Origin: JAJFIE01 sp964344255
GTDB lineage: Bacteria; Pseudomonadota; Alphaproteobacteria; Rhodospirillales; Casp-alpha2
Assembly (NCBI GenBank): GCA_964344255.1
Contig: CAYFMQ010000002.1
Span: 202,418 to 266,417, forward strand
Direction of reading: 5' to 3'
Length of the DNA stretch: 64,000 bases
Below the pieces are notes generated by a model. It saw nothing but the letters and a program-made list of their open reading frames with translations, made no database searches and was not told the origin of the DNA. Shown here piece by piece: positions 45,025 through 53,898 of the stretch. The first letter of the stretch is position 1. Each line of letters opens with the position of its first letter. The translations under genes and the position numbers were made by a program.

Positions 45025-46371
45025 ATGTCTTTTACAGCCCGTTTTGCCCCCAGTCCCACAGGCCTGCTCCATGTCGGCAATGCCCGTATGGCGCTGATAA
45101 ACTGGCTGTTTGCCCGGAAAAACGGCGGCAAACTTATTCTCCGACTCGACGATACCGACCAGGAACGATCAACGTCCGAATTCGCCGACGCCATCCAGGA
45201 AGATCTGAAATGGCTGGGTCTTGAATGGGATTCGCTGGAACGCCAGTCTACCCGATTCGCCGCTTATGACGCCGCATTCGAGCAGTTGAAATCGGACGGA
45301 CGGCTCTATGCCTGCTACGAAACGCCGGAAGAACTGGAATACAAGCGTCGCCGCCAGATGCGCGCCGGCAAGCCGCCGGTCTACGACCGATCCGGCCTTA
45401 ACCTCAGCGACGAACAGAAACAGGCCTACGAAGAAGAAGGCCGCTCGCCTCACTGGCGCTTCAGGCTCGATCATACGGACATTAACTTCGACGATCTGGT
45501 TCGCGGGCCGGTTCATTTTCACGGAGAAAACCTGTCCGACCCGGTCCTGGTGCGCGCCGACGGAAGTTATCTCTACATGATGCCGTCCGCCGTCGATGAC
45601 AGGGACATGGGCGTTACACACGTCGTCCGCGGCGAAGACCACGTGACCAACTCAGCGATCCAGATCCAGCTGTTCGAGGCCCTGGGCGCTAATGTGCCGA
45701 CCTTCGCGCACCTGCCCCTGATGACCGACGCGGGCGGTGAAGGCCTGTCAAAACGGCTGGGCTCGCTCAGTCTCCAGGATTTGCGTGACGAAGGCGTCGA
45801 GCCTATGGCGCTCAATAGCCTGCTGGCGCATCTCGGAACCTCGGACGACATCATACCCGTTGCCGCCATGCAAGGACTGATCGACACCTTCGACATGGGT
45901 CACTTCAGCCGGGCCACGCCCAAGTTTGACCCGGACCAGCTCTGGGCCCTGAACGCCCGCCTTTTGCACGAAACGCCCTTTGAGGCCGTTTCGGACCGCC
46001 TGTCGCAGATGGGCCTGGGCCATGCCGGTGAGGAATTCTGGGATGCCGTGCGCGCCAACCTCGAAACCCTGGGCGATTGCCGGATGTGGCATGACGTATG
46101 TTTCAGCGAAACCGCTCCCGTCATCGCCGAAGAGGATGCGGCCTTTCTGGCGGACGCCGCGAACGACCTGCCGGATGATCCCTGGGACGAAACGACCTGG
46201 GGCGCATGGACCGGTACGCTGAAAGAGAAATCGGGCCGCAAGGGCAAGACCCTGTTCATGCCGCTACGGCTGGCGCTCACGGGGCTGGATCACGGGCCGG
46301 AATTGAAGTACCTGTTACCGCTTATCGGGCGGGACCGTACCGCCCAGCGACTCGCCGGAAACACCGCCTGA
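45025..46371 (+). CDS. gltX: Glutamate-tRNA ligase
   Basis: The 448-residue class I synthetase has the HIGH-type motif in FAPSPTGLLHVGNARMAL (HVGN at 16-19) and the KMSKS-type motif LSKRL (241-245), with the tRNA-editing absent as expected for GluRS. The short length and the LSKRL form fit the second GluRS found in many Alphaproteobacteria, which may be the copy with relaxed tRNA specificity. It precedes cysS by 11 bases, so the two are probably one transcription unit. Confidence 0.93.
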   Translation: MSFTARFAPSPTGLLHVGNARMALINWLFARKNGGKLILRLDDTDQERSTSEFADAIQEDLKWLGLEWDSLERQSTRFAAYDAAFEQLKSDGRLYACYETPEELEYKRRRQMRAGKPPVYDRSGLNLSDEQKQAYEEEGRSPHWRFRLDHTDINFDDLVRGPVHFHGENLSDPVLVRADGSYLYMMPSAVDDRDMGVTHVVRGEDHVTNSAIQIQLFEALGANVPTFAHLPLMTDAGGEGLSKRLGSLSLQDLRDEGVEPMALNSLLAHLGTSDDIIPVAAMQGLIDTFDMGHFSRATPKFDPDQLWALNARLLHETPFEAVSDRLSQMGLGHAGEEFWDAVRANLETLGDCRMWHDVCFSETAPVIAEEDAAFLADAANDLPDDPWDETTWGAWTGTLKEKSGRKGKTLFMPLRLALTGLDHGPELKYLLPLIGRDRTAQRLAGNTA

Positions 46372-46382
46372 AACAAAGCACC

Positions 46383-47777
46383 ATGACCCTTAGCGTTCAC
46401 AATACTCTCAGCCGCAAGAAAGAAGCGTTCGAGCCGCTCGATCCCAACCACGTTCGCATGTACGTGTGCGGACCGACGGTCTACGACTACGCCCATATCG
46501 GCAACGCCCGCCCCGTCGTCGTGTTCGACGTGCTGGCACGGTTGCTGCGCCGGCTGTACCCGAAAGTCACCTATGTTCGCAACATCACGGACATCGACGA
46601 CAAGATCAACGCCGCGTCCCGCGAAACCGGCGAGGACATCCGCGCCATTACCGAACGCACGGCGAAGGCCTACCACGACGACATGGCGGCGCTGGGCGCC
46701 CTGCCCCCCGATATCGAGCCACGCTGCACGGATCATGTGCCCCAGATGATCGCCATGACCAAGCGCCTGATCGAAAACGGCAACGCTTACGAGGCCGACG
46801 GCCATGTCCTGTTCAACGTGCCCAGCATGGAAGAATACGGACGCCTGTCCGGGCACAGCCGGGACGAATTGATTGCCGGCGCGCGCATCGACGTGGCGCC
46901 CTACAAGAAGGACCCGGCGGACTTCGTTCTCTGGAAACCCTCCGACGACAAGACGCCGGGTTGGGACAGCCCCTGGGGCCGCGGCCGCCCAGGCTGGCAT
47001 ATCGAGTGCTCCGCCATGTCGCAGGAGTATTTGGGCGAGGAATTCGACATTCACGGCGGCGGCCAGGACCTGATCTTCCCGCACCATGAAAACGAGCTGG
47101 CCCAGAGCCGCTGCGCCAACCATACCGGCATCATGGCCAAGTACTGGATGCACAACGGCTACCTGATGGCCGAAGGCGAGAAGATGTCCAAATCCCTGGG
47201 CAACTTCTACACGGTCCACGACCTGCTCGACGATTTCCCGGGCGAGGCCATCCGACTGGTCTTACTTAAGACCCATTATCGCCAGCCCATTGACTTCACC
47301 AAGGCTGGAATTGCAGAGGCGAAGAGCCAGCTAGATCGTTTTTACATTGCATTACAAAAGCTTGAATCAATCGAATTGGATGAGGCACCCGAACCTCCGA
47401 GCTCAATCGTGGAAGCATTATCGGACGATCTAAATACTCCCCTTGCTCTGTCCGAATTACACAAGATTCTGAGCTCTCTTAATCGCGAAATGGGCTCGGG
47501 AGGATGGGTCGGTGATCACGAACAGAGAAAGAAGGAACTCATCGGAGCTGGTGAAGTTTTAGGTCTATTTCAGCAAAGTCCAGAAGACTGGTTCAAATGG
47601 ACGCCGGCCAGCGCCGCTGATGTGGACGAGGCCGCCATCGACGCCCTGATCCAGGAACGTAACGACGCCCGCGCCGCCAAGGACTTTGCCCGCGCCGATG
47701 CGATCCGCGATGAACTGGCGGAACAGGGCATCGTTCTGGAGGATGGCGCCGGCGTTACGACGTGGAAGCGCGCTTGA
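46383..47777 (+). CDS. cysS: Cysteine-tRNA ligase
   Basis: This 464-residue class I synthetase has the zinc site beginning at Cys29 (MYVCGPTVYDYAHIGNARP, HIGN at 38-41), the zinc His/Cys in WHIECSAMSQEYLGEEFDIHGGGQDLIFPHHENE, the KMSKSLGNF motif (about 272) and the alpha-helical C-terminal domain. ATG 46383 is used; the longer frame from 46206 overlaps gltX. The section 47255-47600 (residues about 292-406) has a much lower GC content and different codon choices from both flanks although the protein stays in frame. Confidence 0.95.
   Translation: MTLSVHNTLSRKKEAFEPLDPNHVRMYVCGPTVYDYAHIGNARPVVVFDVLARLLRRLYPKVTYVRNITDIDDKINAASRETGEDIRAITERTAKAYHDDMAALGALPPDIEPRCTDHVPQMIAMTKRLIENGNAYEADGHVLFNVPSMEEYGRLSGHSRDELIAGARIDVAPYKKDPADFVLWKPSDDKTPGWDSPWGRGRPGWHIECSAMSQEYLGEEFDIHGGGQDLIFPHHENELAQSRCANHTGIMAKYWMHNGYLMAEGEKMSKSLGNFYTVHDLLDDFPGEAIRLVLLKTHYRQPIDFTKAGIAEAKSQLDRFYIALQKLESIELDEAPEPPSSIVEALSDDLNTPLALSELHKILSSLNREMGSGGWVGDHEQRKKELIGAGEVLGLFQQSPEDWFKWTPASAADVDEAAIDALIQERNDARAAKDFARADAIRDELAEQGIVLEDGAGVTTWKRA
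47255..47600 (+). other. Compositionally distinct block inside cysS
   Basis: About 345 bases of cysS switch to AT-richer codons (TTA, CTA, GCA, AGA, TCA) between strongly GC-rich flanks. The encoded protein remains a normal CysRS C-terminal domain. Boundaries are approximate. Confidence 0.6.
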
Positions 47778-47907
47778 ACGCACGAGAGCATCAAGCGTGA
47801 AATATATTTGCCGGTATCGGGTATTATTGTCTCTTTTCCTCGGGACAACGCGCGGGTAGCGTCTCCCCTAAGTTCACATCACCGCAACGGACCCGACGAC
47901 CTTACCC

Positions 47908-49158
47908 ATGCGCTCGATGCTCGCCTCCATCACGGCCCTTCTGCTCGGCGCTTTTTTCATGCTCGTCAGCAACGGTCTCGCCAACACGCTGATCCCGCTG
48001 GCGGCCAACAATGCAGGGTTTTCCCCGGTTTCCATCGGTTTTATCGGCGCAGGTCAGAATATCGGTTTCGTTCTCGGCTGCCTGCTCGGTCCCCTGCTGG
48101 TGCGCCGCGCCGGACACATCCGGGCCTTCAGCGCCTTTGCCGGCATCGCCGCCTGCACCATCCTGGTCCTGCCCATCCTGCTGACGCCGCTGGCATGGCC
48201 GGTGCTGAGGGGCATTTTCGGTTTCTGCACGGCGGGCATGTTCATGGTGATCGAAAGCTGGCTGAACGAGCGGGCCACCAATGAATACCGCGGTCGGCTG
48301 TTCTCCATCTATCAGGTTATCGCCCTGATAGGGTTTCTTGGCGGCCAGCAGCTGCTGGGCATCGGCGATGCATCCGGTTACGAGCTGTTCTCCTACGCAA
48401 CGATCCTGCTCACCCTCGCCCTCGTCCCGGTCGCCCTGACGGCGAGCCGCGCGCCGGAACCGCTTCAGACCGTAAAGCCCCGCCTTGCCTGGCTGATCAG
48501 GCAATCGCCCATGGCCGTTATCGGCGTCGGCCTCGTCGGCATGGCCAACGGCGCGTTGTGGAGTCTGGGCCCCGTCTTCGCCCATGAAAAAGGGCTTTCC
48601 CTGATCGAGGTCGGCTGGTTCATGAGCGCCATCATCGCAGGCGGCGCGCTCAGCCAGTGGCCCATCGGACGTATATCGGACCGTTTCGACAGGCGCTGGG
48701 TCATCATCGGCGCCGCCACGTGTTCGGCTCTGGTCGGGCTTTCCTTTTTCCTGTTCCAGGGAATGGGGCGCGAGATCCTCTATGTCCAGGGTATCGGGTA
48801 TGGCCTCTTCGCCCTGGTGCTCTATTCACTTTGCGTGGCGCACGTGAACGACCTGGTTGATCCGGAAGATTTCATCCACGTCTCGTCGGGCACCCTTTTG
48901 ATGTTCGGCTCCTTCGCCATCGTCGGCAGCCTCGGCGCGTCAGCCCTGATGCAGCACATCGGGTTCGACACCCTGTTCCTGTTCACGGCGGGCTGCCATG
49001 CGTCGATTGTTCTGTTTTCCGTCTACCGCCTGTTTATCCGGCCGCGCGTATTCCCGGCGGAGAGAGAACCCTTCGTCGTTTCCATGCCCCGGCCCACGCC
49101 GTATGTCTCCAGCCTCGACCCACGCGCCGAAGGCGCCGGCGAAGGGGCCAAGGATTGA
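47908..49158 (+). CDS. MFS transporter
   Basis: This 416-residue integral membrane protein has twelve predicted helices of the major facilitator superfamily. The N-half motif region FGFCTAGMFMVIESWLNERATNEYRG and the repeated loop GRISDRFDRRW between helices resemble YcaD-type transporters. The cytoplasmic C-terminal tail is short and charged. Substrate unknown. It follows cysS by about 130 bases. Confidence 0.85.
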   Translation: MRSMLASITALLLGAFFMLVSNGLANTLIPLAANNAGFSPVSIGFIGAGQNIGFVLGCLLGPLLVRRAGHIRAFSAFAGIAACTILVLPILLTPLAWPVLRGIFGFCTAGMFMVIESWLNERATNEYRGRLFSIYQVIALIGFLGGQQLLGIGDASGYELFSYATILLTLALVPVALTASRAPEPLQTVKPRLAWLIRQSPMAVIGVGLVGMANGALWSLGPVFAHEKGLSLIEVGWFMSAIIAGGALSQWPIGRISDRFDRRWVIIGAATCSALVGLSFFLFQGMGREILYVQGIGYGLFALVLYSLCVAHVNDLVDPEDFIHVSSGTLLMFGSFAIVGSLGASALMQHIGFDTLFLFTAGCHASIVLFSVYRLFIRPRVFPAEREPFVVSMPRPTPYVSSLDPRAEGAGEGAKD

Positions 49159-49189
49159 CTAAAGCCTTCGCGGCCATAAAGTTAGGTCC

Positions 49190-49504
49190 ATGACGGAAGA
49201 TCCCATCGACAAGGCGGTTGCCCTTCTGAACGCGGCGCTGGCGCTCGATCCCAAGGCCATGACCGAGCTCGTCAACATGCGGGTCAAGTGCAACAGGGAC
49301 CTGGCAAGCCACCCGACAATCCAGGCCGGTCAGTACCAGGATGAATTCCGGGTCGGGTTTCTGGGTATGATCAACGGGGCCCTGAGCGACTCGCCAAGCG
49401 GCGTGATCGGCGCGGAAGGGCAACTCGATGAAGTCACCGGACGCTTTGCCGTCGTCAAACGGTTTGTCGATTTAAGACGTGAACGGCTGGATGTGCTGAC
49501 CTGA
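49190..49504 (+). CDS. Small conserved-looking protein
   Basis: The 104-residue product has no signal peptide or membrane segment. It reads DPKAMTELVNMRVKCNRDLASHPTIQ, then FRVGFLGMINGALSDSPSGVIGAEGQLDEVTGRF. The regular composition and a ribosome binding site (TAGG) support a real gene, but I recognise no family. It lies 31 bases after the MFS gene, probably in the same transcript. Confidence 0.6.
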   Translation: MTEDPIDKAVALLNAALALDPKAMTELVNMRVKCNRDLASHPTIQAGQYQDEFRVGFLGMINGALSDSPSGVIGAEGQLDEVTGRFAVVKRFVDLRRERLDVLT

Positions 49505-49512
49505 TATCCGCG

Positions 49513-50601
49513 TTAAGGCTTGGCGACGAACCCGTCCCAGCTTGCCATGTAATCGACGAAGGCGTCGCCCAGGCCCTCCTGCTTCAGGTAGTTGGCGCTG
49601 ACCGGCAGGGGTGTTTGCGCAAACTCCATGGAGGATGCCGCCTGCTGCGGGAAATCATGGTGCAGGATCGCGGCGCGGCCGAGCATGACGAAATCCGCGC
49701 CCGCCTTCAGGCAGTCATCGGCGATCTTGGCCGACGTGATCTTGCCGGCGACGCCCACACGGACATTGCCCCTGGGGATTTCAAGAAACCAGTCCATCAG
49801 TCTCCTGCCCTTGAAGTCCGCTTCTTCCGGTTCCTTGTTCACGTCCCAAACGGACATGTCGAGGAAGTCGATTTTTTCCTCATCCAGCAACCTGGAAACG
49901 ACCTCGACAACCTCGTCCATGCGCTGGCCGAAGCGTTCCGGCGACAGGCGCAGGCTCAGGTTAAAACCGTCGCCGCACTGCGCACGGATACCGTCGATGA
50001 TCTCAAAGATGATCCGGGCGCGGTTTTCGAGCGAACCGCCGTAGGCGTCGTCGCGGCGGTTGATCTCCGGGCTCAGGAACTGACTCAGGATGTAGCCGTG
50101 CGCGCCGTGGATTTCCACGCCGTCGAACCCGGCCTTCTCGGCGCGGACGGCGGCGGCGATAAAATCCGCCTTGAGCGCCTCGACCTCCTCCAGGCTCATG
50201 GCGCGGGCGCCGGTATTTTCCTTGATGTCATCGGAAGGGCTGACGGGCCGCTCGCCGCCGATCAGCTCGGACGGCGTGCGCATGCCCGCATGATGCAACT
50301 GGACGACGGCCAGGCTGCCTTCCGCCTTGATGCCGTCCGACAGTCGCTTCAGGCCGGGTAGATGATCGTCGGAGAAGATGCCGAGCTGGCCGCGGAAACC
50401 CTGGCCGATGGCCTGAACATGGGCGGCGCAGGTCATGGTCAGGCCAAAGCCCCCCTTTGCGCGCATGACCAGCCAGTTGTATTCGTCGTCGCTCAGCGTG
50501 CCGTCCTCGTGGCTCTGGCAGTTTGTCAGCGGCGCCAGCATGAAACGGTTTTTCATGTCGGGGCCGTGCTTGAAGGACAGGGGATCGAAAAGGCCGGGCA
50601 T
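49513..50601 (-). CDS. NADH:flavin oxidoreductase of the Old Yellow Enzyme family
   Basis: The 362-residue FMN enzyme starts with LFDPLSFKHGPDMKNRFMLAPLTNCQSHEDG and has the OYE pattern FDGVEIHGAHGYILSQFLSPEINRRDDAYGGSLENRARIIFEII, followed by an FMN-binding region GKITSAKIADDCLKAGADFVMLGRAAILH. The length and the absence of the [4Fe-4S] domain place it in the single-domain OYE class that reduces activated alkenes. ATG 50601 was chosen over the longer frame because it begins the conserved barrel. Confidence 0.88.
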   Translation of the reverse strand: MPGLFDPLSFKHGPDMKNRFMLAPLTNCQSHEDGTLSDDEYNWLVMRAKGGFGLTMTCAAHVQAIGQGFRGQLGIFSDDHLPGLKRLSDGIKAEGSLAVVQLHHAGMRTPSELIGGERPVSPSDDIKENTGARAMSLEEVEALKADFIAAAVRAEKAGFDGVEIHGAHGYILSQFLSPEINRRDDAYGGSLENRARIIFEIIDGIRAQCGDGFNLSLRLSPERFGQRMDEVVEVVSRLLDEEKIDFLDMSVWDVNKEPEEADFKGRRLMDWFLEIPRGNVRVGVAGKITSAKIADDCLKAGADFVMLGRAAILHHDFPQQAASSMEFAQTPLPVSANYLKQEGLGDAFVDYMASWDGFVAKP

Positions 50602-50727
50602 GGAATTGCTCTCTGTTTTATTAGATAAATCAATTGAAGGCAGGGAATCCTGCTTAACCACAATTTATGTAGGGGAAAGACACCAGGCCCGAAACATCCG
50701 AAATGGGACGCTCTGGTTGTGCCTTAG

Positions 50728-51249
50728 TTAACCAAGCAGGGCGTCGATCTCGGACTGGTCCATGCTTTTTTCGCTGCCGTGGATGATGCCGCCGGCGACG
50801 TCCGTCAGGCGCTGCAGGGTCTGGGAAAGCGCCGTCGCGTTTTCCCGCGCCAGATCGACGTTTCCTTCCGAAAGGTCCTGCTCCAGCCGTTCAAGGCTGG
50901 AAAGAACGAGGCTGTTGAGCTGGCTGATCGTCTGCACGAAGGGAGCCTTGAATTTCGTCGGAACAAAGTCATAGGCCTCGATTGCCAGTTCCTTGTCCGC
51001 GATGGAACTGTCCCGGAAATGGTCCTTGTAGTCCTTGGGCTGCCATTCCTTGGCTTCTTCCAGCATTTCCGGCATGTCCGGGATCATTTCCAGCAGCATG
51101 ACGACTTCGTTGAAGTGATTCAGGTAATCCGTCGCCAGCAATGTCTGTTCGTTGACATTGGTTCCCTTGGCCCGTTCGTGAAAGGCAAGGTACTGTGGAT
51201 CGTCGGTCGTTATTTCCTGTCCACTGCTGGTGGCAGCTTCGTCGTTCAT
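50728..51249 (-). CDS. Helical protein ending in a FliM-like EIDALLG peptide
   Basis: The 173-residue cytoplasmic protein is rich in helices and ends MDQSEIDALLG, almost identical to the N-terminal CheY-binding peptide of the flagellar switch protein FliM (usually SQxEIDALL). The rest does not resemble FliM or FliN. It contains LLATDYLNHFNEVVMLLEMIPDMPEMLEEAKEWQPKDY and QTISQLNSLVLSSLERLEQDL, which suggests a helical bundle. No flagellar or chemotaxis gene is adjacent. Confidence 0.7.
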   Translation of the reverse strand: MNDEAATSSGQEITTDDPQYLAFHERAKGTNVNEQTLLATDYLNHFNEVVMLLEMIPDMPEMLEEAKEWQPKDYKDHFRDSSIADKELAIEAYDFVPTKFKAPFVQTISQLNSLVLSSLERLEQDLSEGNVDLARENATALSQTLQRLTDVAGGIIHGSEKSMDQSEIDALLG

Positions 51250-51491
51250 GTTGCGGTCAATTCCATTCCGATTTCTTCACCGGATATCAGGAAATTCTGA
51301 AAAACAGAATCCCCTTCAATTGTTAGGCTTTAAAGCACGAGAATACTTACAAAAACTCTAATCCATCAAGAATTCAATGATTTATGCCAAAAACATCCAT
51401 TAGAATGGTTTGAACTTGAGGCTTGGGGCCAAATCGGGCAATCTCCCGCGTCTTGCACTTAAGTCAGATTATAAGGTTGGAGTCCGCTCAC

Positions 51492-53081
51492 ATGAGCAAA
51501 GACCGCGTATATATGTACGACGTCACGCTACGCGATGGCGCGCAAACCCAGGGTGTTGATTTCAGCGCACTGGACAAGAGCGCGATTGCGCATGAGCTGG
51601 ATGCCCTGGGCGTGGACTACATCGAAGGCGGCTGGCCAGGCGCCAACCCCACGGATGACACGTTCTTCTCCGACCTGCCGAAGCTGTCGAAATCGCGCAT
51701 GACCGCCTTCGGTATGACCCGGCGGGCCGGGCGCAGTACGGATAATGATCCGGGACTGAACGCTTTGATAAACTCTCAGGTCGGTGTCGTCTGCATGGTC
51801 GGCAAGACCTGGGACTTCCATGTCGATGTCGCCCTTGAAATCGACCGCGATGAAAACGTCGCCATGATTTCCGACAGCATCAGGGCCGTCTCCGAGAAAA
51901 AAGACGAAGTCATGTTTGACGCCGAGCATTTTTTCGACGGCTACAAGAAAAACCCGGATTACGCCATAAAATGCATCAAGGCGGCTTATGAAGCCGGCGC
52001 ACGGTGGGTCGTCCTGTGCGACACCAACGGCGGCACCTTGCCCCATGAAGTCGAGGAGATCGTGACGGCGGTATCCGAACACGTTCCCGGGACGCACCTC
52101 GGCATTCATTGCCACGACGATACGGGCAATGCGGTAGCCAACTCGCTCGCCGCCGTCCGCGCCGGCGCCAGGCAGGTACAAGGCGCCCTGAACGGCCTTG
52201 GCGAGAGGTGCGGCAATGCCAATCTCGTTACCATCATTCCCAATCTTATGCTGAAGATGGATTATGACGTCGGCATCACAGAGGATGGCCTGAAACGGCT
52301 GGCTCATTTGTCTCGCCTTGTCGATGAGCGCCTCAACCGGGCGCCGGACCGTTCACAGCCCTTTGTCGGGGATTCCGCTTTCGCGCACAAGGGCGGTCTG
52401 CACGTCTCCGCCGTGGAAAAGGACCCCAGCACATACGAACACGTCCCACCCGAATCCGTCGGGAACCAGCGTCACATTGTCGTCTCCGACCAGGCCGGAC
52501 GGTCCAATATCATGGCCCGGTTCAAGGAGATCGGCATCGATATCGACGACAGCGATCCCAAGATCACCCGCCTGGTGGAACTGGTGAAGTCCCGCGAATA
52601 TGACGGTTACGCCTACGACGGCGCCGAGGCCAGTTTCGAATTGATGGCGCGAGCGGAACTGGAAGGCCTGCCCGAATACTTCCGCTGCAACAGCTTCCGG
52701 GTTATCGACGAACGGCGCTGGAACGCCAAGGGTGAGTTGATCACCATCTCCGAAGCGACCGTCAAACTGACCGTCAACGACGAACAGCACATGTCGGTGG
52801 CCGAAGGAAACGGACCGGTCAACGCCCTGGACGCCGCACTCAGGAAGGTCCTGGTTCCCGTTTTCCCGGAACTTGAAGATCTGCACCTGGTCGATTTCAA
52901 GGTGCGCATCCTCACCCCCAACGACGGCACCCGGGCGGTAACGCGGGTGATGATCGAATCCGCTGACGGTGACGGCGAGCACTGGAACACGGTTGGCGTT
53001 TCCACCAACATCATCGACGCATCCTACAATGCTCTCCGCGACAGTCTCGTCTACAAGCTGCAACGCGACCAGGCGGCCTAA
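51492..53081 (+). CDS. cimA: (R)-citramalate synthase
   Basis: The 529-residue enzyme condenses pyruvate and acetyl-CoA for isoleucine synthesis. It has the HMGL/LeuA-type barrel beginning VYMYDVTLRDGAQTQGVDFS, the HxHxD/NxN-type GIHCHDDTGNAVANSLAAVRAGARQVQGALNGLGERCGNANL, and a C-terminal LeuA-like allosteric domain (VKLTVNDEQHMSVAEGNGPVNALDAALRKVL). Length and the DGAQTQGV start fit CimA rather than LeuA. ATG 51492 is preceded by GGAG. Confidence 0.93.
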   Translation: MSKDRVYMYDVTLRDGAQTQGVDFSALDKSAIAHELDALGVDYIEGGWPGANPTDDTFFSDLPKLSKSRMTAFGMTRRAGRSTDNDPGLNALINSQVGVVCMVGKTWDFHVDVALEIDRDENVAMISDSIRAVSEKKDEVMFDAEHFFDGYKKNPDYAIKCIKAAYEAGARWVVLCDTNGGTLPHEVEEIVTAVSEHVPGTHLGIHCHDDTGNAVANSLAAVRAGARQVQGALNGLGERCGNANLVTIIPNLMLKMDYDVGITEDGLKRLAHLSRLVDERLNRAPDRSQPFVGDSAFAHKGGLHVSAVEKDPSTYEHVPPESVGNQRHIVVSDQAGRSNIMARFKEIGIDIDDSDPKITRLVELVKSREYDGYAYDGAEASFELMARAELEGLPEYFRCNSFRVIDERRWNAKGELITISEATVKLTVNDEQHMSVAEGNGPVNALDAALRKVLVPVFPELEDLHLVDFKVRILTPNDGTRAVTRVMIESADGDGEHWNTVGVSTNIIDASYNALRDSLVYKLQRDQAA

Positions 53082-53103
53082 ACGCCCGCCGACGGAGACT
53101 TAA

Positions 53104-53898
53104 GTGGCCGGCACGGATTCCACGCAACAACCCCCACAAGCAAGCCCCGGCACGGGCCCTGTCATCATCCTGGTGCGCCCGCAACTGGGCGAGAATATCG
53201 GCATGTGCTGCCGCGCCATGCTGAACAACGGCCTGGAGGAATTACGCCTGGTCCAGCCCCGCGACGGCTGGCCCAGCGACAAGGCCCGCGCCGCCGCTTC
53301 CGGCGCCGATGCGGTGGTGGACAATGTCAAAGTCTTCGACACAACGGCCGACGCCGTCGCCGACCTGCACCGGGTTTTCGCCACCACGGCGCGCCCCCGG
53401 GATTCGGCCATGCCGGTCATGACGCCCAAGGACGCCGCACCTGAAATTCATGCCAGAGCTGAAGACGGTATCCGCACCGGCATTCTGTTCGGGCCGGAAG
53501 CCAAGGGACTTTCCAACGAAGACGTGGCCCATGCCGATACCATCCTGGCCGTACCGCTCAATCCGTCATTCAAATCGCTTAACCTTGCGCAGGCCGTGTT
53601 CTGCGTTGCCTATGAGTGGTACCAGGCCGGCCTCGACAAGGAATCTTGGCAGGAAAGCGCCTCGACGCGCGAAACCGTTCCCGCTACCCAGCAGGAGCTG
53701 CTTTACATGTTCGAGCACCTGGAAGAGGAACTGGACAAGTGCGGTTTCCTGCGCCCGCCGGAAAAGCGCCCGACCATGGTTCAGAACATCCGCATCATGT
53801 TCCAGCGCGCCCAATTGACTGATCAGGAAGTCCGCACCATGCGTGGTATTATCTCGGGCCTGACACGAAAACACCTGCGATCCAGATTTAAAAGTTGA
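53104..53898 (+). CDS. trmJ: TrmJ-type tRNA (cytidine/uridine-2'-O)-methyltransferase
   Basis: This 264-residue SPOUT methyltransferase has the three motifs of the class: LVRPQLGENIGMCCRAMLNNG, ILFGPEAKGLSNEDV and ILAVPLNPSFKSLNLAQAV. TrmJ methylates the 2'-O of residue 32 in some tRNAs. It starts with GTG preceded by GGAGA. The last residues (RSRFKS) lie beyond a 29-base sequence that is repeated at 54970-54998, where the same frame ends ...RKHL-stop. The present C-terminus is therefore probably the result of an insertion. Confidence 0.92.
   Translation: MAGTDSTQQPPQASPGTGPVIILVRPQLGENIGMCCRAMLNNGLEELRLVQPRDGWPSDKARAAASGADAVVDNVKVFDTTADAVADLHRVFATTARPRDSAMPVMTPKDAAPEIHARAEDGIRTGILFGPEAKGLSNEDVAHADTILAVPLNPSFKSLNLAQAVFCVAYEWYQAGLDKESWQESASTRETVPATQQELLYMFEHLEEELDKCGFLRPPEKRPTMVQNIRIMFQRAQLTDQEVRTMRGIISGLTRKHLRSRFKS
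53849..53877 (+). repeat. Direct repeat, left copy (3' end of trmJ)
   Basis: The 29 bases match 54970-54998 with one mismatch. They encode ISGLTRKHL at the end of trmJ. The two copies flank a PhoD-like gene, the pattern left when a segment inserts at a gene end and restores or copies that end. Confidence 0.85.

Noticed and set aside
46290..47219. 309-codon minus-strand open frame across cysS
   Set aside because: Antisense shadow of cysS in a GC-rich gene; no recognisable domain and low-complexity composition.
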